Source: QHWT01 sp046726015 (GTDB lineage: Bacteria; Acidobacteriota; Vicinamibacteria; Vicinamibacterales; 2-12-FULL-66-21). From it: a DNA stretch of 64,000 nt. The stretch covers positions 1 to 64,000 of the forward strand of contig JBKOZS010000054.1 in NCBI GenBank assembly GCA_046726015.1. The letters are read 5' to 3'. The notes under the pieces were generated by a model. The model saw nothing but the letters and a program-made list of their open reading frames with translations. It was not told the DNA's origin and searched no databases. Position 1 is the stretch's first letter. Every line of letters begins with the position of its first letter. Shown piece by piece: positions 1 to 7,765 of this stretch. The translations under genes and the position numbers were made by a program.

Positions 1-56
1 CTGTAAGACAGAACACAGAACACAGAAGACAGAAGACAGAAGAACAAAAACAGAGC
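1..56. repeat. Degenerate CAGAAGA/ACACAGA word repeat
   Basis: Positions 7-47 consist of imperfect repetitions of a 7-8 base word (acagaac, acagaag). They lie just downstream of the iolD stop and run off the window edge, so the full size is unknown. This is one of at least eleven gaps in the window filled by a short repeated word. No gene is visible here. Confidence 0.6.
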
Positions 57-1922
57 CTATAAGTAATCGCGGACGCGGCGGCGCGCATCCTCGTAGCTTT
101 CGCGCGCGCGCCGGACGTCGGACAGTGGCGATACTTCGGCAACCGGCACGTCCCACCACGAGTCGTAGCCGCCGACGCGCTGCTCCCGGTCGACGGGAAT
201 CACGATCACGCTGACGCCACTGCGCCGCTTTGCCGACGCGAGCGCCTGCTCGATCTCTTCGCGCGTGTCCGCGCGCACCGCGTGCGCTCCCATCGACGCC
301 GCATTCGCGACGAAATCGACCTCGACGGTCGATCCATCGAGCTCGCCCGATGTGCCGCGACGCTGATAGCGCGTGCCGAAGCCGTCGCAGCCGACCGACT
401 GGGACAATCCGCCGATGCTCGAAAACCCGTGATTGTCGAGCAGCAGGATGGTGAGCGTCAGTCCCTCCTGCACGGCAGTCGCAATCTCCTGGGCCATCAT
501 CAGGTACGAGCCGTCGCCCACCATCACGTAAACGTCGCGGTGTGGTTGCGCCATCTTCACGCCCAGCCCACCGGCAATTTCGTAACCCATGCACGAGTAG
601 CCGTACTCGAGGTGATACCCGCCAGGGGTGCGCGTGCGCCACAGCTTGTGCAGATCGCCGGGCAGGCTGCCTGCCGCGCAGAGCACCACGGCATCGGGCG
701 CCGACGCGTCGTTGAGCAATCCGATCACTTCACCCTGGCTAATCACTGGACCATGGTTCAAGTGATGGATCCGGTCGACTTCCTGTTCCCACTGGCGCTT
801 CTCGGAACAGATTTCCGAGCCATATGACGCACTGACACGCCAGCCCTGGAGCGCCGCCTGAAGTTCTTCCAGCGAGACGCGCGCATCGCCAACGAGCGGC
901 ACCGCGGCGTGTTTCAGCGCGTCGAGCTCGGTCACGTTGATGGCCACGAACCGCACGTTCGCCGCTGCAAACGCGCTTTTCGAAGCGGTTGTGAAGTCGC
1001 TGAGGCGAGAACCCACGACGATGACGAGATCGGCGTCGCGCGCCAGCCGGTTGGCGGCGGACGTGCCGGTGACGCCGACAGCGCCAACGGCCTGCGGATG
1101 ATCGAACGGCAGCGCTCCTTTTCCGGCCTGTGTCTCACCGACCGGAATGCCGGTCGCCTCCGCGAAGGCGCGCAACGCGCCGGTGGCTTCGCTATAGAGA
1201 ACGCCACCGCCGGCGACGATGAACGGCCGGGCCGATTGGCGAATGGCAGCGGCGGCCGCAGCGATCGCGGCAGTGTCGGGACGATTGCGCGCGATGGTCC
1301 AGGTCCTTGGCTCGAAGAGGTCGGCCGGGAACTCGGACGCCTCTGCTTGCACGTCCTGGGGGAACGCCAGCGTGACCGCGCCGGTGTCGGCCGGCGACGT
1401 CAGGACACGCATCGCTTCGAGCAGCGCCGACGGCAACTGCTCGGGACGATTGATTCGATCCCAGTAGCGTGAGATTGGCTTGAAGCAGTCATTGACCGAC
1501 ACGTCGCGCGACCCGGGGTACTCCAGCTGCTGCAGCACCGGGTCTGGGCGCCGGGTGGCGAAGATGTCTCCAGGCAGAAGCAGCACCGGCAGGCGATTGA
1601 TCGTCGCGCCGGCAGCGGCCGTGATCATGTTCGTTGCGCCCGGGCCGATCGACGTCGTGCACGCCAGCGTGCGCATGCGATTGCTGGCCTTCGCGAACGC
1701 TGCCGCGGTATGCACCATGGCCTGTTCGTTGCGCGGCACGTAGAACGGCAGCGGCGCCGGGCGGTGCAGCAGCGCCTCCCCGATGCCCGCCACGTTGCCG
1801 TGACCGAAAATGCCGAACACGCCCGCGAAGAACGGATGCTCGCGTCCATCGCGGCGAACACGCTGAGCGGCAAGGAACCGGAAGAGGGCCTGTGCGACGG
1901 TGAAGCGATGCGTGGCAGCCAT
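57..1922 (-). CDS. iolD: 3D-(3,5/4)-trihydroxycyclohexane-1,2-dione acylhydrolase
   Basis: IolD is a ThDP-dependent enzyme that hydrolytically opens the ring of the inositol catabolite trihydroxycyclohexane-dione to give 5-deoxy-glucuronate, the substrate of IolB. The 621 residues match the family length. The N-terminal half has the ThDP-activating glutamate in RNEQAMVH (E66) and the run CTTSIGPGATNM. The C-terminal half has the cofactor motif GDGSYLMM near residue 469, followed about 26 residues later by LLDNHGF. The specific IolD signature, rather than acetolactate synthase, comes from the long N-terminus with FGIFGHGNVAGIGEAL and from iolG and iolB nearby. It is transcribed leftward, divergent from the importer operon across a 175-base repeat-filled gap. 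The ATG was chosen because the family N-terminus aligns there. Function confidence is high. Confidence 0.95.
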   Translation of the reverse strand: MAATHRFTVAQALFRFLAAQRVRRDGREHPFFAGVFGIFGHGNVAGIGEALLHRPAPLPFYVPRNEQAMVHTAAAFAKASNRMRTLACTTSIGPGATNMITAAAGATINRLPVLLLPGDIFATRRPDPVLQQLEYPGSRDVSVNDCFKPISRYWDRINRPEQLPSALLEAMRVLTSPADTGAVTLAFPQDVQAEASEFPADLFEPRTWTIARNRPDTAAIAAAAAAIRQSARPFIVAGGGVLYSEATGALRAFAEATGIPVGETQAGKGALPFDHPQAVGAVGVTGTSAANRLARDADLVIVVGSRLSDFTTASKSAFAAANVRFVAINVTELDALKHAAVPLVGDARVSLEELQAALQGWRVSASYGSEICSEKRQWEQEVDRIHHLNHGPVISQGEVIGLLNDASAPDAVVLCAAGSLPGDLHKLWRTRTPGGYHLEYGYSCMGYEIAGGLGVKMAQPHRDVYVMVGDGSYLMMAQEIATAVQEGLTLTILLLDNHGFSSIGGLSQSVGCDGFGTRYQRRGTSGELDGSTVEVDFVANAASMGAHAVRADTREEIEQALASAKRRSGVSVIVIPVDREQRVGGYDSWWDVPVAEVSPLSDVRRARESYEDARRRVRDYL

Positions 1923-2097
1923 TGTTGACGGTTTGCAGTTTGCGGTTTGCAGTTCGCGGTCTGCAGTTCGCGGTTTGCGGTTTGCCGTTTACGGTTGACG
2001 GCTCGCCCGCTGATGGCGCGGGCTGACGTCGGGAATGCTAGCAGATTGCGCGAGAAGCGAGCAAAGCTACGTACGCTAGACTGACCGCCTGCTTCGC
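1923..2097. repeat. Divergent iol intergenic region with CGGTTTGCAGTT word repeats
   Basis: Positions 1926-2000 are built from about seven imperfect copies of a 7-12 base word (cggtttgcagtt, with variants gcggtt and gccgttt). This fills most of the shared upstream region of iolD and the importer operon. Between 2000 and 2097 the sequence returns to ordinary composition. A weak TAGACT hexamer at 2077-2082 could be a -10 for the rightward genes. No convincing -35 or regulator operator was found. Confidence 0.55.
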
Positions 2098-3603
2098 ATG
2101 ACTGACACCACTCAGTCCCCTCCCCTGCTGCAAATGCGGGGCATCTGCAAACAGTTTCCCGGCGTCCGCGCGCTGGACGATGTGGCGTTCGAGCTGCAAC
2201 GGGGAGAGGTGCACGTGCTGCTCGGGGAGAACGGGGCGGGGAAGTCGACGCTGATGCGCGTGCTCAGCGGCGCGTGCGCGCGGGACGCGGGCGAGATCCT
2301 GATTGATGGCCACGCCGTGTCGCTGCACTCGCCTCGCGAAGCGCAAGCCCTCGGCATCAGCACGATTTACCAGGAGTTCAACCTCGTCCCGCATCTTTCG
2401 GCTGCGGCAAACATCTTTCTCGGTCGCGAGCCGCTGCACGGCGCCGGGATCATCAACCGGAGGAAGCTGACGGCCGACGCCGCTCGGCTGCTGCAGGGTC
2501 TCGGCACGCCGATCGACCCGTCGGCCCGCGTGAAGGATCTCAGCGTCGCCGAGCAGCAGATGGTGGAAGTCGCCAAGGCCCTGTCGATCGACGCGCGAAT
2601 CCTGATTATGGACGAGCCGACGTCGGCGCTGACGGAATCCGAGATCGACGAGCTGTTCAACGCCATTGGCCGGCTGACGAAGCGCGGCGTCGCGGTCATC
2701 TATATCTCGCACCGCATGGAGGAGCTCGCGCGCGTCGGGCACCGGGCGACGGTCATGCGTGACGGGCGTTACATCGCGACGCGTCCGCTTCCCTGCCCCA
2801 TTCCCGATCTGGTGCGATTGATGGCGAACCGCGACGTCACGCACCACTTCCCGCCAGCCACGCGAAAACGCGGCGCCCCACTGCTGCACGTCGAGGGGAT
2901 TTCGCGTGGTCCGCGCTTGCGCGACGTCAGCTTCACGCTGCATCGAGGCGAGATTCTTGGCGTGGCGGGGCTGCTCGGCGCCGGCCGGACGGAACTCGCG
3001 CGCGCCATCGCCGGCGCCGACGTGCCTGAGCGCGGCCGCGTTGTGCTCGACGGCCGCCCGCTGCGAGTGCGCGCGCCGTCGGATGCGATCCGCGCGGGCA
3101 TCGGCCTCGTCCCCGAGGATCGGAAGCGCCATGGGTTCGTGCCCGGACAGAGCGTGGCTGCCAATCTCGCGCTCCCGCAGCTGCGGCGGCTCGCGCGAGG
3201 CGGCGTGATCGATCGACGCCAGGAACGCGCCCTGGCCCTGCGATGGATCGACGAGCTCCGCATCAAGACACCGGACGCGACAGCCCGCGTGCTGACGCTC
3301 AGCGGCGGCAACCAGCAGAAGGTCGTCCTCGGCAAATGGCTGGCGGCCGGCGCCGACGTGCTCATTGTCGACGAACCCACGCGCGGCATCGACGTCGCAG
3401 CAAAGATGGAGATCTATCAGCTCCTCGATCGCCTGGCCGCGAACGGTGCCGGCATCCTGATGATCTCGTCGGACCTGCCGGAGGTCCTGGGCATGAGCGA
3501 TCGCGTGCTCGTGATGCACCAGGGACGGCTGCAAGCCGTGCTCGATGCGCACGACGCTACGCAGGAGCGAGTCCTCCATGCGGCGCTGGGGCTGGCTTCC
3601 TGA
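2098..3603 (+). CDS. Sugar (probably inositol) ABC importer ATPase, RbsA/MglA type
   Basis: This is the energising subunit of a CUT2-type importer, a duplicated ATP-binding cassette protein of 501 residues as usual for RbsA/MglA. Cassette 1 has Walker A GENGAGKST at about residues 43-51, the unusual signature LSVAEQQMVEVAKAL and Walker B ILIMDEPTSAL. Cassette 2 has a degenerate Walker A (GLLGAGRTE), normal for the family, and LSGGNQQK near residue 401 with VLIVDEPTRGID. It couples to the permease by a TGATG stop/start overlap. Position between iolD and iolG/iolB makes myo-inositol the likely cargo, as for the Caulobacter inositol transporter. Substrate is inference, the class is not. Confidence 0.93.
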   Translation: MTDTTQSPPLLQMRGICKQFPGVRALDDVAFELQRGEVHVLLGENGAGKSTLMRVLSGACARDAGEILIDGHAVSLHSPREAQALGISTIYQEFNLVPHLSAAANIFLGREPLHGAGIINRRKLTADAARLLQGLGTPIDPSARVKDLSVAEQQMVEVAKALSIDARILIMDEPTSALTESEIDELFNAIGRLTKRGVAVIYISHRMEELARVGHRATVMRDGRYIATRPLPCPIPDLVRLMANRDVTHHFPPATRKRGAPLLHVEGISRGPRLRDVSFTLHRGEILGVAGLLGAGRTELARAIAGADVPERGRVVLDGRPLRVRAPSDAIRAGIGLVPEDRKRHGFVPGQSVAANLALPQLRRLARGGVIDRRQERALALRWIDELRIKTPDATARVLTLSGGNQQKVVLGKWLAAGADVLIVDEPTRGIDVAAKMEIYQLLDRLAANGAGILMISSDLPEVLGMSDRVLVMHQGRLQAVLDAHDATQERVLHAALGLAS

Positions 3604-4544
3604 TGCGCCACGTCTTTACCGCCTCCGGGCGGAGGCTGGGCACGCTCGCCGGCCTCTTCGGCCTGTGCCTGCTGCTGTGGGCGCTCACGCCGCATTTCCT
3701 GACCGTCTCGAACCTGCTCAATGTCCTCGAGCAAACCTCGATCAATGCGGTGATTGCGGCAGGCATGACGTTCGTGATCATCTCGGGCGGGATCGATCTG
3801 TCCGTGGGATCCCTCGTCGCCGTAGCCGGGGTCGTCCTTGCCAGCACCTTGCACGCGGGAGTGCCGATTCCGATCGCGATCGCCGCTTCCCTCGCCGTGG
3901 GCTTTGGCTTTGGCGTTTTGAACGGTCTCGCGATTACCTGGGGTCGCCTGCCCCCGTTCATCGCCACCCTGGGCATGATGAGCATTGCGCGCGGCTGTGC
4001 GCTGCTCTTCACCGAAGGGCGGCCGCTATCAGGCTTCGAACCAGCGTTCCGCGTGATTGCGACCGGGAGAGTGCTGGGAATCCCGGCGCCCGTGTTTCTC
4101 ACAATCGTGGTGTATCTGCTGGCGCATTTCGTTCTGGCGGAAACGCGCTTCGGCCGCTACGCCTATTCGATGGGAGGCAACGAGGAGGCCACGCGATTGT
4201 CGGGTGTCAACGTGCGGCTGCACAAGACACTCGTCTATGGCGTGTCCGGCCTCGCCAGCGCCGTTGCCGCGGTCCTGCTGACGGCCCGGCTCAACTCCGC
4301 TCAGCCGATCGCAGGCATCATGTACGAGCTGGACGCGATTGCCGCCGTCGTCATCGGCGGCACCAGCCTGATGGGGGGCGAAGGGGGCGTCGGCGGGACG
4401 CTGATTGGCGCGCTGATCATGGGCGTGCTGCGAAACGGCTTGAACCTGCTCGGCGTCTCGTCGTTCGTGCAGCAGATCGTGATTGGTCTCGTTATCGTTG
4501 TGGCAGTACTTATCGACACGGTATTGAAATCGAGAAAGGCGTGA
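3603..4544 (+). CDS. Sugar (probably inositol) ABC importer permease, RbsC type
   Basis: Membrane channel subunit of the CUT2 importer, 313 residues. The start at 3603 overlaps the ATPase stop by one base (TGATG) and gives a typical N-terminus, with a first hydrophobic helix around LAGLFGLCLLLWALT. Family hallmarks are INAVIAAGMTFVIISGGIDLS, GLAITWGRLPPFIATLGM and the C-terminal GGTSLMGGEGGVGGTLIGA. About eight to ten membrane helices are expected. The reading frame is open far upstream inside the ATPase gene, but that extension is a shadow and lacks homology. It is followed by a 173-base gap with an inverted word repeat before the binding protein. Confidence 0.93.
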   Translation: MRHVFTASGRRLGTLAGLFGLCLLLWALTPHFLTVSNLLNVLEQTSINAVIAAGMTFVIISGGIDLSVGSLVAVAGVVLASTLHAGVPIPIAIAASLAVGFGFGVLNGLAITWGRLPPFIATLGMMSIARGCALLFTEGRPLSGFEPAFRVIATGRVLGIPAPVFLTIVVYLLAHFVLAETRFGRYAYSMGGNEEATRLSGVNVRLHKTLVYGVSGLASAVAAVLLTARLNSAQPIAGIMYELDAIAAVVIGGTSLMGGEGGVGGTLIGALIMGVLRNGLNLLGVSSFVQQIVIGLVIVVAVLIDTVLKSRKA

Positions 4545-4717
4545 CGGACGGGATCCTAGCGGCAGCTGTTTAGCGGAGAGATCGGGAGAGCGGAGAGAGC
4601 GGGTCTTTGGGGGTAACGGAACCTCCGATTCAGCAACAGCAAACCAAGCTGCCGCCCTCTCCGAGCTCTCTGTGCTCTCGGTGATCAAGGGGCCCATTTG
4701 AAGAATTGGGAGCGACC
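4545..4717. repeat. Inverted GGAGAGCGGAGAG word repeat between permease and binding-protein genes
   Basis: The left arm at 4573-4601 reads as repeats of gcggagaga/cgggagag. The right arm at 4652-4686 carries the same word inverted (ccctctccgagctctctg). The two could fold as an imperfect stem of about 30 bases around a 50-base centre. It could attenuate or process the operon mRNA, or raise expression of the downstream binding protein; this is inference. The same word returns at 38089-38156. A Shine-Dalgarno GGGAG at 4708-4712 precedes the next gene. Confidence 0.6.
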
Positions 4718-5692
4718 ATGTTTCACTCACGTGTTCGGTGGATAGGAGTCCTGTTCGTTCCGGCGCTCGCATTCACGGTGGCGTGCAACCGGGAGACGCC
4801 TGGAGGCTCCTCCGGCAGGCCACGCGTCGCGCTCGTCATGAAGACACTGAACAACCCGTTCTTCATCGACATGCAACGGGGCGCCGAGCAGGCGGCCAAG
4901 GACCTGAACGTCGACCTTGTCGTGCAGGCGGCGGATCGCGAAACCGACGTCGAGCGCCAGATGCAGATCGTCGAGAACCTGATCCAGGCGCGTGTGAACG
5001 CGCTAGCGCTCACGCCCTCCGGCTCACGCGAGGTCGTTCCCGTGGTCGGCAAGGCCAATGCGGCGAACATCCCGGTCGTGATCGTCGACACGCGACTCGA
5101 TCAAAAGGCGGCTACCGATGCCGGCGTGAAGACGGCGAGCTTCGTGGGTTCCGATAACTATCGTGGCGGCCAGATCATCGGGGAGTACCTGGTCAAGGTC
5201 TCGGACCGCCGCGCGAAGGTCGCCATCCTCGAAGGCATTCCCGGGCACGAAACGGGCGATTCGCGCGTGCGCGGCTTCAAGGACGCCATCAAGGGCTCGC
5301 CGAACGTCACCATCGTCGCATCGCAGCCGGCGAACTGGGAACGCGACCAGGGGTTCAATGTGTTTCAGAACATGCTGCAAGCACACGCTGACATCGACAC
5401 GGTGTTTGCGTGCAACGACATCATGGCCCTTGGCGCGATCGAGGCCATTGCGGCGGCGGGCAAGGCGGGAAAGATCCGCGTGCTCGGGTTCGATGCGATT
5501 GATGATGCGCGGCGCGCCATTACCGACGGCAGGATGACGGCAACCGTCGCGCAGTATCCAGACGAGATGGGGCGCGCGGCGATCGAAGCGGCTGTCAAAG
5601 CGGTGAAGGGAGAACCGGTCGCGGCGGACATCGGCGTGCGCATCGGCCTGATTACCAAGGACAACGCCGCGAGGGAGAGTGACAAGAAATGA
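4718..5692 (+). CDS. Periplasmic sugar (probably inositol) binding lipoprotein, RbsB type
   Basis: Substrate-binding component of the importer, 324 residues. I chose the ATG at 4718 over the in-frame TTG at 4706, because GGGAG lies five bases upstream and because the signal peptide then starts normally. The N-terminus is hydrophobic and ends FTVAC, a plausible lipobox with C23 as lipidated cysteine. The peripla_BP_4-like core begins RVALVMKTLNNPFF and continues with DMQRGAEQAAKDLN, ALTPSG, NIPVVIVDT, SFVGSDNYRGG and DTVFACNDIMALGAIEA, all diagnostic of the ribose/galactose-binding family. The last four bases overlap the iolG start (ATGA). Inositol specificity is inferred from neighbours only. 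Confidence 0.93.
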   Translation: MFHSRVRWIGVLFVPALAFTVACNRETPGGSSGRPRVALVMKTLNNPFFIDMQRGAEQAAKDLNVDLVVQAADRETDVERQMQIVENLIQARVNALALTPSGSREVVPVVGKANAANIPVVIVDTRLDQKAATDAGVKTASFVGSDNYRGGQIIGEYLVKVSDRRAKVAILEGIPGHETGDSRVRGFKDAIKGSPNVTIVASQPANWERDQGFNVFQNMLQAHADIDTVFACNDIMALGAIEAIAAAGKAGKIRVLGFDAIDDARRAITDGRMTATVAQYPDEMGRAAIEAAVKAVKGEPVAADIGVRIGLITKDNAARESDKK

Positions 5693-6711
5693 AACTGAAG
5701 GTGGGACTGATCGGTCTCGGCCGGCTCGGGCACGTCTATGCCCGCGACCTGTCGTCGCGCCTGGCGGAAACGGCGCTCACGGCCGTCGCCGATACCAACG
5801 CGGCCCTCGCCAGCGATATCGCGGCGGAGTTTGACGTGCCGCGGTCGTATGGCAATCCCGAGGAGTTGCTCGCCGACCGGAACGTCGATGCCGCCGTCAT
5901 CGTGAGCCCGACGCACACCCACAAGGACGTGGTGATTGCGGCGATGATGGCACGGAAGCCGACGTTCTGCGAGAAGCCGCTCGCGCTCTCGCTCGAGGAA
6001 TGCCGCGCCATGGAACAGGCTGTCGCCACGAGCGGCGCCTTCTTTCAGATGGGGTTCATGCGGCGCTTCGATCCGGGATACGCGGCGGCAAAGAAGCAGA
6101 TCGATGAGGGCCGGGTGGGCCGCCCGGTCGTGTTCAAGTCCACGTCGCGCGATCCCTACAGGCCGAGCCTGGAATACGCGAACCCCGCCAGCAGCGGCGG
6201 TATCCTCGTGGACATGGGCATCCACGACTTCGATCTCGCGCGGTGGTTCATGGGGGACGTCAAGAGCGTGACCGCGATTGGCGGCGTGCTCGCCTATCCG
6301 GAGATGGCATCGGTGGGCGACATCGACAACGCCATTACCACTCTGATCTTTGCTGACGGGCGTCTCGGCGTGATCGATCTCACGCGCAACGGGATCTACG
6401 GATATGACATTACGACCGAGCTCCTCGGCACCGAGGGCACCGTTCGCGTCGGCTATCTGCGCGAGACTCCCGTCCTGACGATGACCAAGAATAGCGTCGC
6501 CCACGACACCGTGCCCTACTTCATGGAACGGTTCGAGCGCGCCTACACGTTGCAGCTGCAGAATTTCGCGCAGAACGTGCTGCACGATCGGCAGCCTCCG
6601 ATCACGATTCGTGACGGTGTCGAGGCGTTGCGGGTCGCGCTTGCGGCGACGAAAGCTTACAAGTCCGGGCAGCCGGTCGCGGTCGATAGCATTACCAGCG
6701 AGGGGCCATGA
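5689..6711 (+). CDS. iolG: Inositol 2-dehydrogenase, Gfo/Idh/MocA family
   Basis: NAD-dependent oxidation of myo-inositol to 2-keto-myo-inositol, the first step of inositol catabolism. The protein has 340 residues, usual for IolG. The Rossmann motif GLIGLGRLG is at the N-terminus (G9, G11, G14). The EKPLALS loop (E95-K96-P97) supplies the conserved lysine. The catalytic D-x3-H pair is D175/H179 in DMGIHDFDLARW, at positions nearly identical to Bacillus IolG. It overlaps the upstream binding protein and the downstream iolB by four bases each (ATGA), so translation is probably coupled. A scyllo-inositol dehydrogenase is possible from sequence alone, but the context favours IolG. Confidence 0.9.
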   Translation: MKLKVGLIGLGRLGHVYARDLSSRLAETALTAVADTNAALASDIAAEFDVPRSYGNPEELLADRNVDAAVIVSPTHTHKDVVIAAMMARKPTFCEKPLALSLEECRAMEQAVATSGAFFQMGFMRRFDPGYAAAKKQIDEGRVGRPVVFKSTSRDPYRPSLEYANPASSGGILVDMGIHDFDLARWFMGDVKSVTAIGGVLAYPEMASVGDIDNAITTLIFADGRLGVIDLTRNGIYGYDITTELLGTEGTVRVGYLRETPVLTMTKNSVAHDTVPYFMERFERAYTLQLQNFAQNVLHDRQPPITIRDGVEALRVALAATKAYKSGQPVAVDSITSEGP

Positions 6712-7568
6712 TGGCACGCACAGTGAAGCTTCGATCGCGCGTTGCCGGATCGCGCGAATCGCGCGTACTGATCAGCGTAACTCCGCAGCAGGCCGGCTGG
6801 CGCTACGTGAAGTTTGCGGTGCGCCAGATCGCGCCGAAGGATTCGTGGCGCGGCAGCACGTCGAACGAGGAGCTCTGCCTCGTTCTTCTGGAGGGCCGCT
6901 GCCGCGTGTCGTGGGACGGTGTCGAGGCCGATATCGGCCCGCGCCGCGACGTCTTCAGCAGCTATCCACACGCGGTGTACCTGCCGAGGAAAACGCCATT
7001 CAGCGTAGACGCGATCGACCGCACCGTGATCGCGGACTGCCGCGCGCCGGCAAGCGCGGACCATGCGCCGCGCGTGATCTCGCCGCAGGACTGCGGCTTC
7101 GAGATTCGCGGCGGCGGGAATGCGACGCGACAGATTGTCGACATCCAGCCGCCGACGTTTCCGGCGCAGCGCCTGATGATCTGCGAGGTGTTCACGCCCA
7201 GCGGCAACTGGTCCAGCTATCCGCCGCACAAGCACGACAAGCACAATCCGCCGTCGGAGGCCGATCTCGAAGAGGTGTATTACTACCGCTTCAAGGATCC
7301 GGACGCGTATGGCATTCAGCGGTTGTATGGTCCAGGGGATCGCGGCGATCAGGCGCTGACGGTGCGCAGCGGCGACCTCGTGCTGGTGCGAGACGGCTAC
7401 CATCCGTTCGTCGCGGCGCATGGCTACGACGCGTACTACCTGAACGTGCTTGCGGGCAGCGCACGCAGCATGGCCGCCAGCGATGACCCAAGGTATGCGG
7501 GTTTCAGGGCAAGATGGCCCGAACCGGATCCGCGAGTGCCGGTCGTCGCACCACCGAGGGTGTCTTGA
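6708..7568 (+). CDS. iolB: 5-deoxy-glucuronate isomerase
   Basis: Isomerises 5-deoxy-glucuronate, the IolD product, to 5-dehydro-2-deoxygluconate. The 286 residues form a bicupin typical of IolB. The metal-binding stretch WSSYPPHKHDKHNPP is followed by LEEVYYYRF, which is the family signature. A second recognisable segment is VRSGDLVLVRDGYHPFVAAHG. GAGGGG lies just before the start, and the start overlaps the iolG stop. It is the last gene of the importer/iolG/iolB operon. Kinase, aldolase and dehydrogenase steps of the pathway (iolC, iolJ, iolA) are not in the window, nor is iolE, and may lie to the left. Confidence 0.95.
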   Translation: MMARTVKLRSRVAGSRESRVLISVTPQQAGWRYVKFAVRQIAPKDSWRGSTSNEELCLVLLEGRCRVSWDGVEADIGPRRDVFSSYPHAVYLPRKTPFSVDAIDRTVIADCRAPASADHAPRVISPQDCGFEIRGGGNATRQIVDIQPPTFPAQRLMICEVFTPSGNWSSYPPHKHDKHNPPSEADLEEVYYYRFKDPDAYGIQRLYGPGDRGDQALTVRSGDLVLVRDGYHPFVAAHGYDAYYLNVLAGSARSMAASDDPRYAGFRARWPEPDPRVPVVAPPRVS

Positions 7569-7765
7569 ACAATCGAAGAGTCGAAGGAAGACGAAGGGTC
7601 GAAGGAACGCTCAACTAACCAACGGTCGAAGGAGAAATCGAAGGAGTAATCGAAGGGAGCACCAAAGAGAAAGATCGAAGGGGAGAAATCGAAAAAACCG
7701 AATGGAAGCTCCTTCGACTCTTCGCTCCCCTTCGACTCCTTCGATTGAAAGGCCGCGGGCAAACG
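7569..7765. repeat. Long inverted island of TCGAAGGAG words
   Basis: From 7570 to 7747 the sequence is an array of about ten imperfect TCGAAGGAG words on the + strand, closed by four inverted copies (CCTTCGACT). The outer ends pair well: CAATCGAAGAGTCGAAGG at 7570-7587 against CCTTCGACTCCTTCGATTG at 7729-7747. The whole 178-base gap could fold as one long imperfect hairpin. It separates iolB from the unrelated permease and may end the iol transcript. No ORF or known mobile element is recognisable. Confidence 0.7.

Noticed and set aside
2038..3579. 513-codon open frame on the minus strand
   Set aside because: It is the reverse-frame shadow of the ABC ATPase gene, which has full Walker and signature motifs. 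High GC leaves the opposite frame open.
5365..6717. 450-codon open frame on the minus strand
   Set aside because: It overlaps iolG and the binding-protein end on the other strand; the His/Arg-rich translation has no domain.
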